From Burkholderiaceae bacterium (GTDB lineage Bacteria; Pseudomonadota; Gammaproteobacteria; Burkholderiales; Burkholderiaceae_E), in contig JADJVQ010000007.1 in NCBI GenBank assembly GCA_016710525.1, positions 62,001 through 126,000 on the forward strand: a DNA stretch of 64,000 bases, read 5' to 3'. The stretch's first letter is position 1. Each line of letters begins with the position of its first letter. Below are positions 35,941 to 44,848 of the stretch, piece by piece. The position numbers and the translations under genes were made by a program. The notes beneath the pieces are model-generated. The model made no database searches and was not told the origin of the DNA. It saw only the letters and a list, made by a program, of their open reading frames with translations.

Positions 35941-37329
35941 TCAGCGCTTGAGCAGCTGGCGCAGGCGCTCGAGTTCGGCGCTCTCGGCCCGTTCCGATTC
36001 GAGCAGCCGACGTGCGATCCGCAAGGCGTCAGCCCGCCAGCCGTGCACCAGGCAGGCTTCGATCACTTCGAGGACCCGCTCCGGCGTCGCGCCCTCCCCC
36101 GCCTCTTCGAGCTCGTGAAGCAGGCTGGCCAATGCCCGCTCGGCCGTCAGCGGACCGGCCTCACGAGACGCCCGCCGCTGCGCCAGCAGCGCGCGCATCA
36201 CCTTGGCATCGGGACCTTCGCCGATCACCCGTCGCTCCTGGGCGGCGATCTGCGCGGCCTGGGTCAGCCGTCCCCGCGAACCGAGCACGGACACCAGGCG
36301 CATCGCATCGGCCGGCTGCAGCATGTCGGTGCCGCCGACTCGGGTGACGATTTCCGCATAGGCGCTTTCGGCACGCCCGAGCTGCCCGGCCCGGGTCGCC
36401 TGCTGCCCGGTCTGGCGCGCCCGGCCCAGGTTGAATTCGGTGCGCGCATTGGCCTGCTCCAGCCACGTCAGCGCCTCCTGATGCGCGCCGCGGCGCATCG
36501 CCACCTGCGCCCGAAGGTCATAGGCGGCGAGTGTTTCCGGCCAGATCTCCAGCAGCAGATCCAGGAACTGCTCGGCCTCGTCCAGGCGCGACTGCTTCAG
36601 ATGGGATCGCGCCAGAGCCAGCAGCATCCAGGACTGGGTCCCCATGCGCATGGCCTCGTCGACGGCCTGCGACACCTCGGCGAAGCGATCGTTGTCGATC
36701 AGCCAGTCGATCATGGCTCGCCAGGCGGCGAAGCGCTGCGGTGAGCGTTCGGCCGCGATTCCCCGGCACAACAATCGTGCGGCGTCCGGACGTCCGTCGG
36801 CCAGCGCTGCCAGCACGGGCTGCAGGCGGTGCTTGACCTCGAGGACATCGCGCAAGCGATCGCGCAGCATCTCGACATTGAGCGGCTTGAGCACGCAGGC
36901 ATCGGGCGCATGTTCGATCAGCGATGCGATTCGCCGAGTCGAGCGTTCGGAGCTGATCGCAACGACGACCGCATGCGCCGGCAGCAGGCGCTCCTGGCGG
37001 ACCCGTTCGAGGACCAGCGCCGAGTTTCGGCCTTCGGCATCGACGCTGCCCACCACCAGCAGTGACACCGGCTGGCGCCGCAGCTCCTCGATCGCGTCCT
37101 CGGGATCGTCGTAGCTCAGGATTTCTTCGGGTTCGAAGGCGGACAGCGCCTCGCGAACCAGCAGCCGCGAACGGCGGGAGCGTTCGATGATCATCGCCCG
37201 CCCGCCGGCCCGAATCGGCGGGGGCTGCGGCTCTCGGTCGTCAGCGGCCGCGGGCGCCGCCGCGGCGCTCGAGCCGCCCTTGACGGACCGCAGGCGCTGC
37301 CGGAGGATCGATTCGGTGGTGACGGCCAT
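35941..37329 (-). CDS. TPR protein with degenerate response-regulator receiver domain
   Basis: A 462-residue cytoplasmic protein. Residues about 45-165 have the alternating pattern of a CheY-like receiver (MIIERSRRSRLLVREAL, then LLVVGSVDAEGRN, VVVAISSERSTRRI and CVLKPLNVEML). The acidic pair is replaced by Glu49-Arg50 and the phospho-acceptor Asp by Gly94, while Ser126 and Lys148 are kept. It is probably a pseudo-receiver. The rest is helical with TPR-like units (SWMLLALARSHLKQSRLDEA, LAAYDLRAQVAMRRGAHQEA). Likely a phosphorylation-independent adaptor. The start at 37329 (MAVTTESILRQ) lacks a clear ribosome site. Confidence 0.75.
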   Translation of the reverse strand: MAVTTESILRQRLRSVKGGSSAAAAPAAADDREPQPPPIRAGGRAMIIERSRRSRLLVREALSAFEPEEILSYDDPEDAIEELRRQPVSLLVVGSVDAEGRNSALVLERVRQERLLPAHAVVVAISSERSTRRIASLIEHAPDACVLKPLNVEMLRDRLRDVLEVKHRLQPVLAALADGRPDAARLLCRGIAAERSPQRFAAWRAMIDWLIDNDRFAEVSQAVDEAMRMGTQSWMLLALARSHLKQSRLDEAEQFLDLLLEIWPETLAAYDLRAQVAMRRGAHQEALTWLEQANARTEFNLGRARQTGQQATRAGQLGRAESAYAEIVTRVGGTDMLQPADAMRLVSVLGSRGRLTQAAQIAAQERRVIGEGPDAKVMRALLAQRRASREAGPLTAERALASLLHELEEAGEGATPERVLEVIEACLVHGWRADALRIARRLLESERAESAELERLRQLLKR

Positions 37330-37645
37330 GGAAGGAACTGCCCGGTAAGTCAAACTGACGACGCGGCGCCCGCCCGGCGGTGACAGCACTTTTCGGGAGG
37401 GGGCTTCTGCGATATCGGCGGCGCCCGGAGTCTCTTGAGCAGGCGCGTGCGGCCGGTCGGTGGCAAGGGGCCGACGGCCCATCTCGGCCTATGGCCTGTT
37501 CACCCTGCTGGAAGGCCCGCCCCGGGGGGGCTTCGGCGCGATTGCCCTCTGTTAAACTGGAGGATGCGCGTGTGTTCCTCTCCGCGTCTTCCCGCGTCGG
37601 CCGGCTTCGGGCGCGAAGCCGCCTGGCCGGATTTCTGGACTCTCG
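37330..37645. other. Divergent intergenic region, no gene seen
   Basis: A 316-bp spacer between the divergent TPR and LtaS-like genes. I find no convincing reading frame, hairpin with T run or matched -35/-10 pair. GTTAAACTGGAGG near 37550 contains a weak -10-like TTAAACT. Both genes must be promoted from here. Confidence 0.5.
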
Positions 37646-39632
37646 ATGCTCGATACCGTCAGTGGACGCGCCAGTCTTGGCGCTCCTCGCCTTTCCGCAT
37701 TCAGCTCCCTGCTCCGCCTGTCGCCGTTTCATGGCCGATTCGCCTCGCTTGGCCGCCTGCTGCTGATCTTTCTGGCGGTCAATGCGCTGATCCGAGTCGG
37801 TCTTGGCCTCTTCAATCAGGACCTGGCGCTGTTCGCGCCCTGGCGAATCATTCCGGCTCTGGCGATCGGCCTGGTATTCGACCTGACGGTCGGCCTGATC
37901 GGACTGGCGCCGCTTACCTGGCTCTATGCGATCTGGCCGGCGGGCCGACCGGCCAATCGGCGCGCGCTGCGCCTGGCGGCCGGTGCCATCCTCGTGCCGC
38001 TGGCGTTCCTGGTGAGTTTTGTCGGCCTCTCCGAATTCACCTTCTGGAACGAATTTGCCTCGCGCTTCAACTTCATCGCGGTGGACTACCTCATCTACAC
38101 CAACGAGGTGGTTGGCAACATCCGCGAGTCGTACAACCTGCCGATGCTGCTGGCGGTCGTCGCGGGCCTGGCGGCGGCATTGTGGTGGCTGGCGTGGCGC
38201 TGGGGCACGGCGCCGCTGCCCGATGCGGACGCGCCCCTGGCGCGGCGCTGGCGCCCTGCCCTGGTGCTGGGCCTGCTCGCGCCAGCGGCGCTGATGCTGG
38301 CCAGCGATGCGCGCTTCAAGGAGTTCTCCGAAAACGGCCAGCTCAACGAGCTGGCCGGCAATGGTTACTACGACTTCTGGCACGCGTTCCGCTTCAACGA
38401 AATCGACTACGAACGCTACTACCGGACCATGCCCGCGGCCCAAGGCGATCAGCGAACTGGCGATCGAAATCGCCGGTCACCGCCCGGCGCTCGTGACCCA
38501 GCGTCCCTTCGATCGGCAGGTCACCAGCACCGGTGTGCCGCGACCGCTCAACGTGGTGATGGTATCGATCGAAAGCCTGAGCGCCTCGTTCATGGGCACC
38601 TTCGGCAATGCCGACGGATTGACCCCCAACCTGGACCGGCTGGCGCGCGACGGGCTGCTGTTCTCTCGGGTGTATGCAACCGGCACCCGCACCGTGCGCG
38701 GTCTGGAGGCGCTGACGCTGTCGGTGCCGCCCACGCCAGGCCATTCGATCGTCAAGCGGCCGGACAACGCGGACCTGTCCACGATCGGCGAGGTCTTCAA
38801 GGACCAGGGCTACGAACCGCTCTACCTGTACGGCGGTTACGGCTACTTCGACAACATGAACGCGTTCTTCAGCGGCAACGGCTACACGGTGATCGACCGG
38901 ACCGTCCTGCGCAGCGACCAGATCCATTTCGAGAACATCTGGGGCGTGGCCGACGAAGACTTGTTCAGCATGACCCTGCGCGAACTGGATGCGCGCCACG
39001 CCAGCGGCAAGCTTTTTTTCGCGCACGTGATGACCACCTCCAACCACCGGCCGTTCACCTACCCGGAAGGCCGGATCGACATCCCCAGCAAGACCAGCCG
39101 CGAGGGCGGCGTCAAATACACCGACTACGCGATCGGCCAGTTCATCGAGCAGGCCCGGCAGCGTCCGTGGTTCAAGCAGACGATCTTCGTCTTCGTGGCC
39201 GACCACACCCACAAGGGCCGCGGCAAGCAGGAACTGCCGCTGGCCGCGTACCACATCCCGCTGATCTTCTACGGACCCGATCAGGTCAAGCCCGGACGCG
39301 TCGACACCGTGGCGTCGCAGATCGATGTGGCGCCGACCTTGCTCGGCCTGCTCAATGTTTCCTATCGCTCGCGCTTCTTCGGGCACGATGTCCTGCGCGA
39401 GGGCGCTACGCATCCGCGAGCACTGATGGCCAACTATCAGACCGTGGGCTATTACGAGAGCGGCCGCATGGTCGAACTGCGCCCTAACGGCCGCTCGCGC
39501 GTGGTCGATGCCGACACCAGCAAGCTGGCACCCGATGACGAACTGTCCGCCCACCTGATGGACGAAGCGATCAGCTATTACCAGCTTGCGTCCGAGGCCT
39601 ACAAGAAGGGCTACCTGAAGCGCGAAAAATAG
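37646..39632 (+). pseudogene. LtaS/OpgB-like membrane sulfatase-fold transferase, frameshifted
   Basis: Gene for an inner-membrane alkaline-phosphatase-superfamily enzyme, about 661 residues if repaired. The first frame gives about five hydrophobic segments and ends its family match at FRFNEIDYERYYRTMPAAQ. The match continues one frame over with AISELAIEIAGHRPALVTQ, VVMVSIESLSASFMGTFGN, TGTRTVRGLEALTLSVPP (probable catalytic Thr) and FVFVADHTHKGRG (metal ligands), to the stop at 39632. One extra G near 38444-38445 (CAAGGCG for CAAGCG) explains the break. Family members transfer phosphoglycerol or phosphoethanolamine to envelope glycans. This is either a sequencing error or a real mutation; all motifs survive on both sides. 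Confidence 0.8.
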
Positions 39633-39671
39633 GCGCCGCCCGCACCTTCTGCACTACAGGGGAAGAATATC

Positions 39672-39745
39672 TGGAGGCGGGGGTCGGAATCGAACCGGCG
39701 TAGACGGCTTTGCAGGCCGCTGCATGACCACTCTGCCACCCCGCC
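39672..39745 (-). tRNA. tRNA-Cys (anticodon GCA)
   Basis: A 74-nt cloverleaf with acceptor GGCGGGG pairing with the 3' CCCCGCC, anticodon loop CTGCAAA (GCA), T-arm with GGTTCGATTCC, discriminator T and encoded CCA. Downstream of tRNA-Gly on the same strand. Confidence 0.97.
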
Positions 39746-39751
39746 GCACCC

Positions 39752-39774
39752 TGGCCGCAGGGAACCTGCGGCCA
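39752..39774. repeat. Perfect 10-bp hairpin immediately 5' of tRNA-Cys
   Basis: TGGCCGCAGG and CCTGCGGCCA with a 3-nt loop, seven bases before the tRNA-Cys 5' end on the minus strand. A strong GC stem in the spacer of the two tRNAs; possibly a precursor-processing element. Confidence 0.6.
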
Positions 39775-39829
39775 TCACCAACCGCGGCACTGGAAACCAA
39801 GAACCAGGCATGCCGCAGCATCGAACACA

Positions 39830-39851
39830 CTGCAGTATCAGACCACTGCAG
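39830..39851. repeat. 7-bp inverted repeat in tRNA spacer
   Basis: CTGCAGT and ACTGCAG with an 8-nt spacer, between the tRNA-Gly terminator-like hairpin and tRNA-Cys. Function unknown; weaker than its two neighbours. Confidence 0.35.
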
Positions 39852-39864
39852 CACCAGACAAACA

Positions 39865-39888
39865 AAAGGGAAGCTCAGGCTTCCCTTT
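39865..39888 (-). terminator. Terminator-like hairpin after tRNA-Gly
   Basis: AAAGGGAAGC and GCTTCCCTTT form a perfect ten-pair stem with a 4-nt loop, six bases after the tRNA-Gly CCA on the minus strand. It continues into TGTTTGT, a short T-rich tail. It should terminate or punctuate the tRNA-Gly transcript, so tRNA-Cys may rely on read-through. Confidence 0.65.
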
Positions 39889-39894
39889 GAATTC

Positions 39895-39970
39895 TGGAGC
39901 GGGAGACGAGTCTCGAACTCGCGACCTCAACCTTGGCAAGGTTGCGCTCTACCAACTGAGCTACTCCCGC
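39895..39970 (-). tRNA. tRNA-Gly (anticodon GCC)
   Basis: A 76-nt cloverleaf: acceptor GCGGGAG with CTCCCGC, D-arm GCTCAGTTGGTAGAGC, anticodon loop TTGCCAA (GCC), T-arm GAGTTCGAGACTC, CCA encoded. It lies directly downstream of a consensus promoter. Confidence 0.97.
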
Positions 39971-39988
39971 GCACTCAACAGAAGAAAG

Positions 39989-40016
39989 ATTATAGCTCGA
40001 ATTTTAGAAGTGTCAA
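39989..40016 (-). promoter_or_regulatory. Consensus sigma-70 promoter of tRNA-Gly
   Basis: Perfect TTGACA (40011-40016) and perfect TATAAT (39989-39994) on the minus strand with a 16-bp spacer. The -10 box is 18 bp upstream of the tRNA-Gly 5' end. Strongest promoter seen in the window, as expected for a stable RNA. Confidence 0.92.
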
Positions 40017-40061
40017 ACCGGGGCGTGTCGTGTATTTCGCAATCTGACGTGCGCAGGCCTG

Positions 40062-40625
40062 TCAGGCCGCGTCGCGCAGATACGGCCAGGCCCGGCGCAG
40101 GTAATAGAGCATCGACCACACGGTCAGGATGGCCGCCACCACGATCAGCCACCGGCCCAGCATCCGGCAATCGATCAGACCGAACAGCCGCTCGTTGAAC
40201 AGCAGCATGGGGATCGCCACCAGCTGGGCAATCGTCTTGAACTTGCCGATCGAGTGCACGGCAACGCTGCCGTGCGCACCGATCTGCGCCATCCATTCAC
40301 GCAGCGCCGAGATCGTGATCTCGCGGCCGATGATGATCACCGCAATCAGGGCATGAACCCGATTCAGTTCGACCAGCATGACCAGGGCGGCGCAGACCAG
40401 CAGCTTGTCGGCCACCGGGTCGAGAAAGGCGCCAAAGGCTGAAGTCTGTCCGAGCTTGCGGGCCAGCCAGCCGTCGATCCAGTCGGTGATCGCCGCGGCG
40501 ACGAACAGCGCGGTCGCCGCGATATTCATCGTCATCGGCGCGATCGGCAGATAGAAGATCCCGACCAGCATGGGGATGGCCAGCATTCGCAGCCAGGTCA
40601 GGAAGGTGGGAAGGTTCAGAGGCAT
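40062..40625 (-). CDS. pgsA: CDP-diacylglycerol--glycerol-3-phosphate 3-phosphatidyltransferase
   Basis: Makes phosphatidylglycerophosphate in the inner membrane. 187 residues with four or five hydrophobic segments and the CDP-alcohol phosphotransferase signature DWIDGWLARKLGQTSAFGAFLDPVAD, split here as DWIDGWLARKLG and FGAFLDPVADK with the conserved Asp residues. Start at 40625 (MPLNLPTFLTWLRM). Follows uvrC by 23 bp, a common proteobacterial pairing, and precedes the tRNA genes. Confidence 0.95.
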   Translation of the reverse strand: MPLNLPTFLTWLRMLAIPMLVGIFYLPIAPMTMNIAATALFVAAAITDWIDGWLARKLGQTSAFGAFLDPVADKLLVCAALVMLVELNRVHALIAVIIIGREITISALREWMAQIGAHGSVAVHSIGKFKTIAQLVAIPMLLFNERLFGLIDCRMLGRWLIVVAAILTVWSMLYYLRRAWPYLRDAA

Positions 40626-40648
40626 CGGTAGGTAGGAGGCTGTCGGGC

Positions 40649-42577
40649 TTAATGCAGGCGACGATAGATTTCTTCGGCGAGGGCCAACGATACGCCTTCC
40701 ACTTGAGCGAGGTCTTCGATGCTCGCCGACATGATGCCACGCAGCCCGCCGAACCGCGCGAGCAGCCGCTGGCGCTTGCGCGGCCCGACCCCTCGATTTC
40801 CTCCAGGCGCGATGTGTTGCGGGCTTTGGCACGTTTGGCGCGCATGCCGGTGATGGCGAAGCGATGCGCCTCGTCACGGATCTGGGCAACCAGCATCAGC
40901 GCCGCCGAATCTCGTCCCAGCACGACCGGTGCGCGTCCATCGGCGAAGACCAGGGTCTCGAGGCCGACCTTGCGGTCTTCGCCCTTGGCCACGCCCACCA
41001 GAGTGGCCGCGTCCAGGCCGAGCTCTTCGAACACCTGCCGGGCCACTTCGACCTGCCCCTTGCCGCCATCGATCAGCACGATGTCGGGCATGGGCGGGGG
41101 CTCCTGCGCCGCGTCGGGATCCGCGCGCTTGCCATAGCGGCGCGACAGCACCTGGCGCATGGCCGCATAGTCGTCGCCGGGAATGATGTCGTCGATGTTG
41201 AATCGCCGGTACTGGCTGCGTTGCATGTCGTGCGAATGGAATACCACGCACGAGGCCTGCGTGGCCTCGCCCATCGTGTGGCTGATGTCGAAACACTCGA
41301 TCCGCAGCGCTGCCAGATCACCCCCATCGTCGAGCCCGAGTACCTTGGCAAGTTCCCGGGTCCGGCCCTTTTGCGAGCCCTCTTCGGCCAGCAGGCGCGC
41401 CAGCGCCAGCTGCGCATTCTGACGTGCGCTCTCGAGCCATTTGCGGCGCTGGCCCTGTGGCCGGGCGACCCACAGGAGCGGATGACCCGACTGCTCGATC
41501 AGCATCTCGAGAACGGCCTCGGAGCGGGGATCGTCGTGCGACACGATGACCGGGGGCACGAAACTGTCGAGGTAGTGCTGAGAGGCGAACGCTTCGAGCA
41601 CGTCGGCCACGTGTTCGTCCGCGCTCGCATGCACAGGGAAGTAGGCCTTGTCGCCCAGGTGGCGCCCTCCCCTGACCATCGCCAGGTTCACGCACACCTT
41701 TGCCGCCGCTGCATCTCGACCACGATGATGTCGACATCGATGTCGGAGCCGGTATCCATCGACTGCTGATGCAGCACCCGCGACAGCGCGCTCATCCGGT
41801 TGCGAAGCACCGCGGCTTCTTCGAAGCGCAGGTCGGCCGCGGCGGCATGCATCTGCCCTTCCAGGGCCTGCAGCACCTCGCGGTGTCCGCCGCGCAGGAA
41901 GCGGGTCGCATCATCGACGTCCTTCAGATACGACTCGGGCGCGATCGCCGCCACGCACGGGCCGCTGCAGCGCTCGATCTGGTAGAGCAGGCAGGGGCGC
42001 GAACGGTTGTTGAAGACCGAGTCCTCGCAGGTGCGCAGCCGGAACACCTTCTGCAGGACCTGGATGCTTTCCTTCACGGCCCAGGCGCTGGGGTACGGGC
42101 CGAAGTACTGGCTCTTCCGGTCGACCGCACCGCGGTAGTAGGCCACGCGCGGGAACCGATGCCCGGTGATCTTCAGGTAGGGATACGACTTGTCGTCGCG
42201 AAACAGGATGTTGTAGCGCGGCTGCTGCGTCTTGATCAGGTTGCTCTCGAGCAGCAGCGCCTCGGCCTCGGAGCGGGTCACTGTCGTGGCCAGGGCCGCG
42301 ATCTGGCTCACCATGTGGGCGACGCGCGGACTGGCGAGATTTTTCTGAAAGTACGATGAGACGCGTTTCTTCAGGTCGCGCGCCTTGCCCACGTACAGCA
42401 GGGCACCCTGCGCGTCATGCATCCGGTAGACCCCGGGCAGGTTCGGCAAGCCGGCCAGGATGGGCTTCGCGTCGAATGCCGGACGCCGTCGAGCGGGTCG
42501 GGCTCTTCGGGCACCCCAGGCGCTTGCGGGTCCCGAGGCGCCGTCGGGTCCTCAGCCGGCCCGGCCGGGAGACTCAT
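40649..42577 (-). pseudogene. uvrC: Excinuclease ABC subunit C, reading frame broken three times
   Basis: UvrC makes both incisions in nucleotide excision repair. Translations in three phases together give a normal-length protein of about 643 residues. Phase one runs from ATG 42577 (MSLPAGPAEDPTAP) to a break near 42478. Phase two holds GIY-YIG (LPNLPGVYRMHDAQGALLYV) and the UVR motif (RFEEAAVLRNRM), to a break near 41700. Phase three holds KVCVNLAMVRGGRHLGDKAY and the RNase-H-like nuclease (IECFDISHTMGEATQASCVV), to a break near 40790. Then VGPRKRQRLLARFGG and the C-terminal HhH lead to TAA at 40649. Breaks one and three look like single-base losses in C/G runs. All domains are otherwise conserved, so assembly errors are likelier than decay. 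Confidence 0.88.
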
Positions 42578-42625
42578 CGCGACATTGCCCCCGTGCGGCC
42601 GCCTGCTGCCCGGATCGGCATGGCG

Positions 42626-43570
42626 TCAGCGAATCAGCGCCGCCAGACGCGCGCCGAACGCGCGCGACGAGCGCCAGCGCAGACCGTCCAGCAGGGCGTC
42701 TGCCATGGCCGGCTGGTTGCACACCAGCACCATGTCGCAGCCGGCGCCCAGTGCCGCGTGCCCGCGTTCGACGATGCCCCCGGCCACCGCGGCCGCCTCC
42801 ATCGTCAGATCATCCGAAAAGATCAGGCCCTGGAAGCCGAGGCGGCGGCGCAGGATCGTTTGCAGCCATTTGCGGGAAAACCCGGCGGGCTGACTGTCGA
42901 CGGCCGGATACACGACATGCGCGGGCATCACCGCCAGCAGCGCCTCGCCCAGCCAGCCGTAGGGTGCGGCATCGTCGGCCAGAAGCGTCTTCAGCGGGCG
43001 TTCGTCCACCGGCAGTTGATGATGGGAATCGGCATGCGCGTAACCGTGACCCGGAAAGTGCTTGCCGCAGTTGGCCATTCCCGAGAGCAGCAGGCCATGC
43101 ATCAGGCTGCGGGCCAGCAGCGTGACCACCCGAGGGTCGCGATGAAAGGCTCGATCGCCGATCACCCCCGAAGGGCCGTGGTCCAGATCGAGCACCGGGG
43201 TGAAGCTCAAGTCCACCCCCACCGCCTTCAGCTCGCGCCCGATGGTCGCCCCGATCGCGGTGGCCTGGCGGCAGGCGTCCACCGGATCGACATCCCAGCG
43301 CTGGCCCAGCGTCCGCATCGGTTCGATCGCACTGAAGCCGTCCCGAAAACGCTGAACCCGCCCGCCCTCGTGATCCACGCAGACCAGCAGCGCGCCGTCA
43401 CGAGCCGTGCGCATATCGGCGGTGAGCCGCGCCACCTGCCCGGCGCTCTCGAAGTTGCGGGCGAACAGGATCACGCCGCCCACCCGCGGATGGGCCAGGC
43501 GTTCCCGGTCCTCCGGAGTGAGGCTCGTGCCGGCGATATCGACGATCACCGGGCCGGGCTGTTGGTTCAT
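42626..43570 (-). CDS. nagZ: Beta-N-acetylhexosaminidase (glycoside hydrolase family 3)
   Basis: Cytoplasmic enzyme that removes GlcNAc from anhydromuropeptides in peptidoglycan recycling. 314 residues, slightly shorter than the usual 330-345. GGVILFARNFES, VDHEGGRVQRFRDGF, CGKHFPGHGYAHADSHHQLP (catalytic His/Asp loop) and IFSDDLTMEAA with the nucleophile Asp are clear. Downstream of acpS, upstream of uvrC. Confidence 0.95.
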   Translation of the reverse strand: MNQQPGPVIVDIAGTSLTPEDRERLAHPRVGGVILFARNFESAGQVARLTADMRTARDGALLVCVDHEGGRVQRFRDGFSAIEPMRTLGQRWDVDPVDACRQATAIGATIGRELKAVGVDLSFTPVLDLDHGPSGVIGDRAFHRDPRVVTLLARSLMHGLLLSGMANCGKHFPGHGYAHADSHHQLPVDERPLKTLLADDAAPYGWLGEALLAVMPAHVVYPAVDSQPAGFSRKWLQTILRRRLGFQGLIFSDDLTMEAAAVAGGIVERGHAALGAGCDMVLVCNQPAMADALLDGLRWRSSRAFGARLAALIR

Positions 43571-43639
43571 GAGCGGAGTCTCCTGAAGGGAAGTCGGAAT
43601 GGGGTCAAGCCTTCGCGGGCGTCGATGATGGGACAGCGC

Positions 43640-43661
43640 GCCGGTCCTGCGATGGACCGGC
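43640..43661. repeat. 8-bp hairpin directly after acpS
   Basis: GCCGGTCC and GGACCGGC with a 6-nt loop, adjoining the acpS stop codon on the minus strand. No T run. May mark an RNA end or processing site between acpS and nagZ. Confidence 0.4.
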
Positions 43662-44087
43662 TCAGGGCAGTTGCGGCGGCGTCTGGGGCGCCACTTCGAT
43701 CACCACGAACGCAACCGCGCTGTCGACTTCGTCGGACAGCGACACGTGGGCCACCAGGCGGCGCTCGCGCAGATACGGTTCGAGTTCCTTGCGCGCATGG
43801 GCGACCGGTTTGCCGCGGGCATCGTTGAGCACTTGCAGCGACAGCAAGGTCATCGGGCCCCGCAGACCCAGCCCGATCGCCTTCGAGAACGCCTCCTTGG
43901 CGGCGAACCGCTTGGCCAGGTAGCGCGCTGCGTAGGCCGGTCCGTGGCTGCCGCGCCCGTGACGCCGGCGATACTCCACCAGTTCGTCAGGTCCGAGCAC
44001 CCGCCGCGCAAAGCGCTCGCCGTAGCGGGCGATCAGGTCCTGAATCCGCGCGACGATGACAATGTCGGTGCCGATGCCGTAGATCAT
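43662..44087 (-). CDS. acpS: Holo-[acyl-carrier-protein] synthase
   Basis: Transfers 4'-phosphopantetheine from CoA to apo-ACP. 141 residues with IYGIGTDIVIVARI (metal-binding Asp), YLAKRFAAKEAFSKAIG (catalytic Glu/Lys helix) and HVSLSDEVDSAVAFVV. Overlaps pdxJ by ATGA. Its partner ACP gene lies in the same block. Confidence 0.96.
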   Translation of the reverse strand: MIYGIGTDIVIVARIQDLIARYGERFARRVLGPDELVEYRRRHGRGSHGPAYAARYLAKRFAAKEAFSKAIGLGLRGPMTLLSLQVLNDARGKPVAHARKELEPYLRERRLVAHVSLSDEVDSAVAFVVIEVAPQTPPQLP

Positions 44088-44848
44088 AAGCCGCCTGATC
44101 CGGCGCCCGCCGCTTCGCGCATCAGCCGCTTCATCTCGCGCACCGCTTCGCGCATGCCGACGAACATCGCGCGCGACACGATCGAATGGCCGATGTGCAG
44201 CTCGCGCACCCCCGGCAGCGCCGCCACCGGCTGCACGTTGTGATAATTGAGCGCATGGCCGGCATTGAACCGCATGCCCAGCCCGCGCACCGCATCGCCC
44301 GCGGCGCGGATGCGTGCCAGTTCGCTCACCACGGCGGCGCTCTCGCTGTCCCGGCCGCGGGCGTGGAAGGCGTGTGCATAGGGGCCGGTGTGGATCTCGC
44401 AGACCTGCGCACCGATCCGGGCGGCCGCTTCGACCTGAGCCAGTTCGGCATCGATGAACACGCTGGTCGTGATGCCGGCACCGGCCAGCGACGCCACGAT
44501 CTCGCGGATGCGCGCCTCCTGGGACACGATGTCCAGCCCGCCTTCGGTGGTGACCTCGTGGCGGCCTTCGGGCACCAGCATCGCCATCTCGGGCCGGATC
44601 CGCGCGGCGATGGCCAGCATCTCATCGGTTGCGGCCATTTCGAGATTGAGCTTGATGTGGGTCAGCTCGCGCAGGCGGCGCACGTCCTCGTCCTGGATGT
44701 GGCGGCGATCCTCGCGAAGGTGCACGGTGATGCCGTCGGCGCCGCCCAGGTGCGCCTCTACGGATGCCCACACCGGATCGGGTTCGTGGGTACGGCGCGC
44801 CTGGCGGACGGTGGCCACGTGGTCGATATTGACGCCGAGTTCGATCAT
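44084..44848 (-). CDS. pdxJ: Pyridoxine 5'-phosphate synthase
   Basis: Final ring-closing step of the DXP-dependent vitamin B6 pathway, condensing 3-amino-2-oxopropyl phosphate with deoxyxylulose 5-phosphate. 254 residues: LGVNIDHVATVRQARRTHEP, GITVHLREDRRHI, LNLEMAATDEM, LVPEGRHEVTTEGGLD and LHIGHSIVSRAMFVG match the family. Start at 44848, sharing ATGA with the recO stop. Confidence 0.97.
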   Translation of the reverse strand: MIELGVNIDHVATVRQARRTHEPDPVWASVEAHLGGADGITVHLREDRRHIQDEDVRRLRELTHIKLNLEMAATDEMLAIAARIRPEMAMLVPEGRHEVTTEGGLDIVSQEARIREIVASLAGAGITTSVFIDAELAQVEAAARIGAQVCEIHTGPYAHAFHARGRDSESAAVVSELARIRAAGDAVRGLGMRFNAGHALNYHNVQPVAALPGVRELHIGHSIVSRAMFVGMREAVREMKRLMREAAGAGSGGL

